Assembly (NCBI GenBank): GCA_017391435.1
Contig: JAFOYS010000122.1
Location: forward strand, 1 to 6,246
Direction: 5' to 3'
Source of the DNA: Alistipes sp.
Lineage (GTDB): Bacteria > Bacteroidota > Bacteroidia > Bacteroidales > Rikenellaceae
Length of the DNA stretch: 6,246 nt
Under the pieces are notes generated by a model that was not told where the DNA came from, made no database searches, and saw nothing but the letters and a program-made list of their open reading frames with translations. Position numbers and translations under genes: made by a program. Of the stretch, positions 6,146 through 6,246 are shown piece after piece; the first letter of the stretch is position 1, and each line of letters opens with the position of its first letter.

Positions 6146-6170
6146 ATGAGTGGCAGTTTGGTGTTATTTG

Positions 6171-6246
6171 TTAGATTTTAGAGATTGCTATCTTTACAGG
6201 GGTATCGTTAACCTCGTTGTACTTGTCAATAGTAAGACCCTCAGGG
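6171..6246 (-). CDS. C-terminal end of an unidentified gene
   Basis: A frame open from the window edge to TAA at 6173-6171 encodes 24 residues, PEGLTIDKYNEVN followed by DTPVKIAISKI. It lies 25 nt upstream of surE on the same strand with no terminator between, so it is probably the preceding gene of the operon. Reading in this frame gives a plausible mixed-charge protein tail, while the other two minus-strand frames stop within the segment. I do not recognise the family from so short a tail. Confidence 0.6.
   Translation of the reverse strand, partial: PEGLTIDKYNEVNDTPVKIAISKI

Overview
The window reads as chromosomal DNA of a member of the Bacteroidota, most likely a Bacteroidales anaerobe. 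The evidence is two promoter-like sites of the Bacteroidetes type (a TTTG element about 20 bp upstream of TAnnTTTG/A), mostly weak or absent Shine-Dalgarno sequences, a thiS-thiE thiamine operon behind a TPP riboswitch, System II (CcsB/CcsA) cytochrome c maturation, and a cytochrome c peroxidase with an extra N-terminal haem domain. I cannot assign a genus. All real genes lie on the minus strand, so transcription runs from high to low coordinates. They are described below in that order.

Region 1 (6246 to 3802) holds the last 24 codons of an unidentified gene, then surE (a 5'-nucleotidase), then a two-component pair: a membrane HisKA_3-type histidine kinase and a NarL/FixJ-type response regulator. 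The gaps are 25, 16 and 3 nt, so this is probably one transcript. No signal identifies the stimulus or the targets of the pair.

Region 2 (3801 to 3649) is a 153-nt intergenic stretch. It carries a well-formed Bacteroidetes promoter for the next operon and, about 30 bp upstream of that promoter, a long imperfect inverted repeat that could be an operator or a transcript hairpin.

Region 3 (3648 to 662) is a cytochrome c biogenesis and peroxide-reduction operon. CcsB and CcsA overlap by 4 nt (ATGA) and would together export haem and ligate it to CXXCH motifs. Twenty-one nt later comes a secreted or membrane-anchored peroxidase with three CXXCH motifs, an obvious client of that machinery. A strong stem-loop closes the operon.

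Region 4 (661 to 1) is a thiamine biosynthesis operon: a promoter tucked against the preceding terminator, a TPP riboswitch, thiS (sulfur carrier, C-terminal Gly-Gly) and the 5' part of thiE, which runs off the window.

I see no mobile element, CRISPR array, tRNA or rRNA, and no wholly new system. The points most worth checking are the three-haem peroxidase, which seems to lack the usual distal histidine and is encoded with its own haem-attachment machinery; the surE two-component operon; and the inverted repeat upstream of ccsB.
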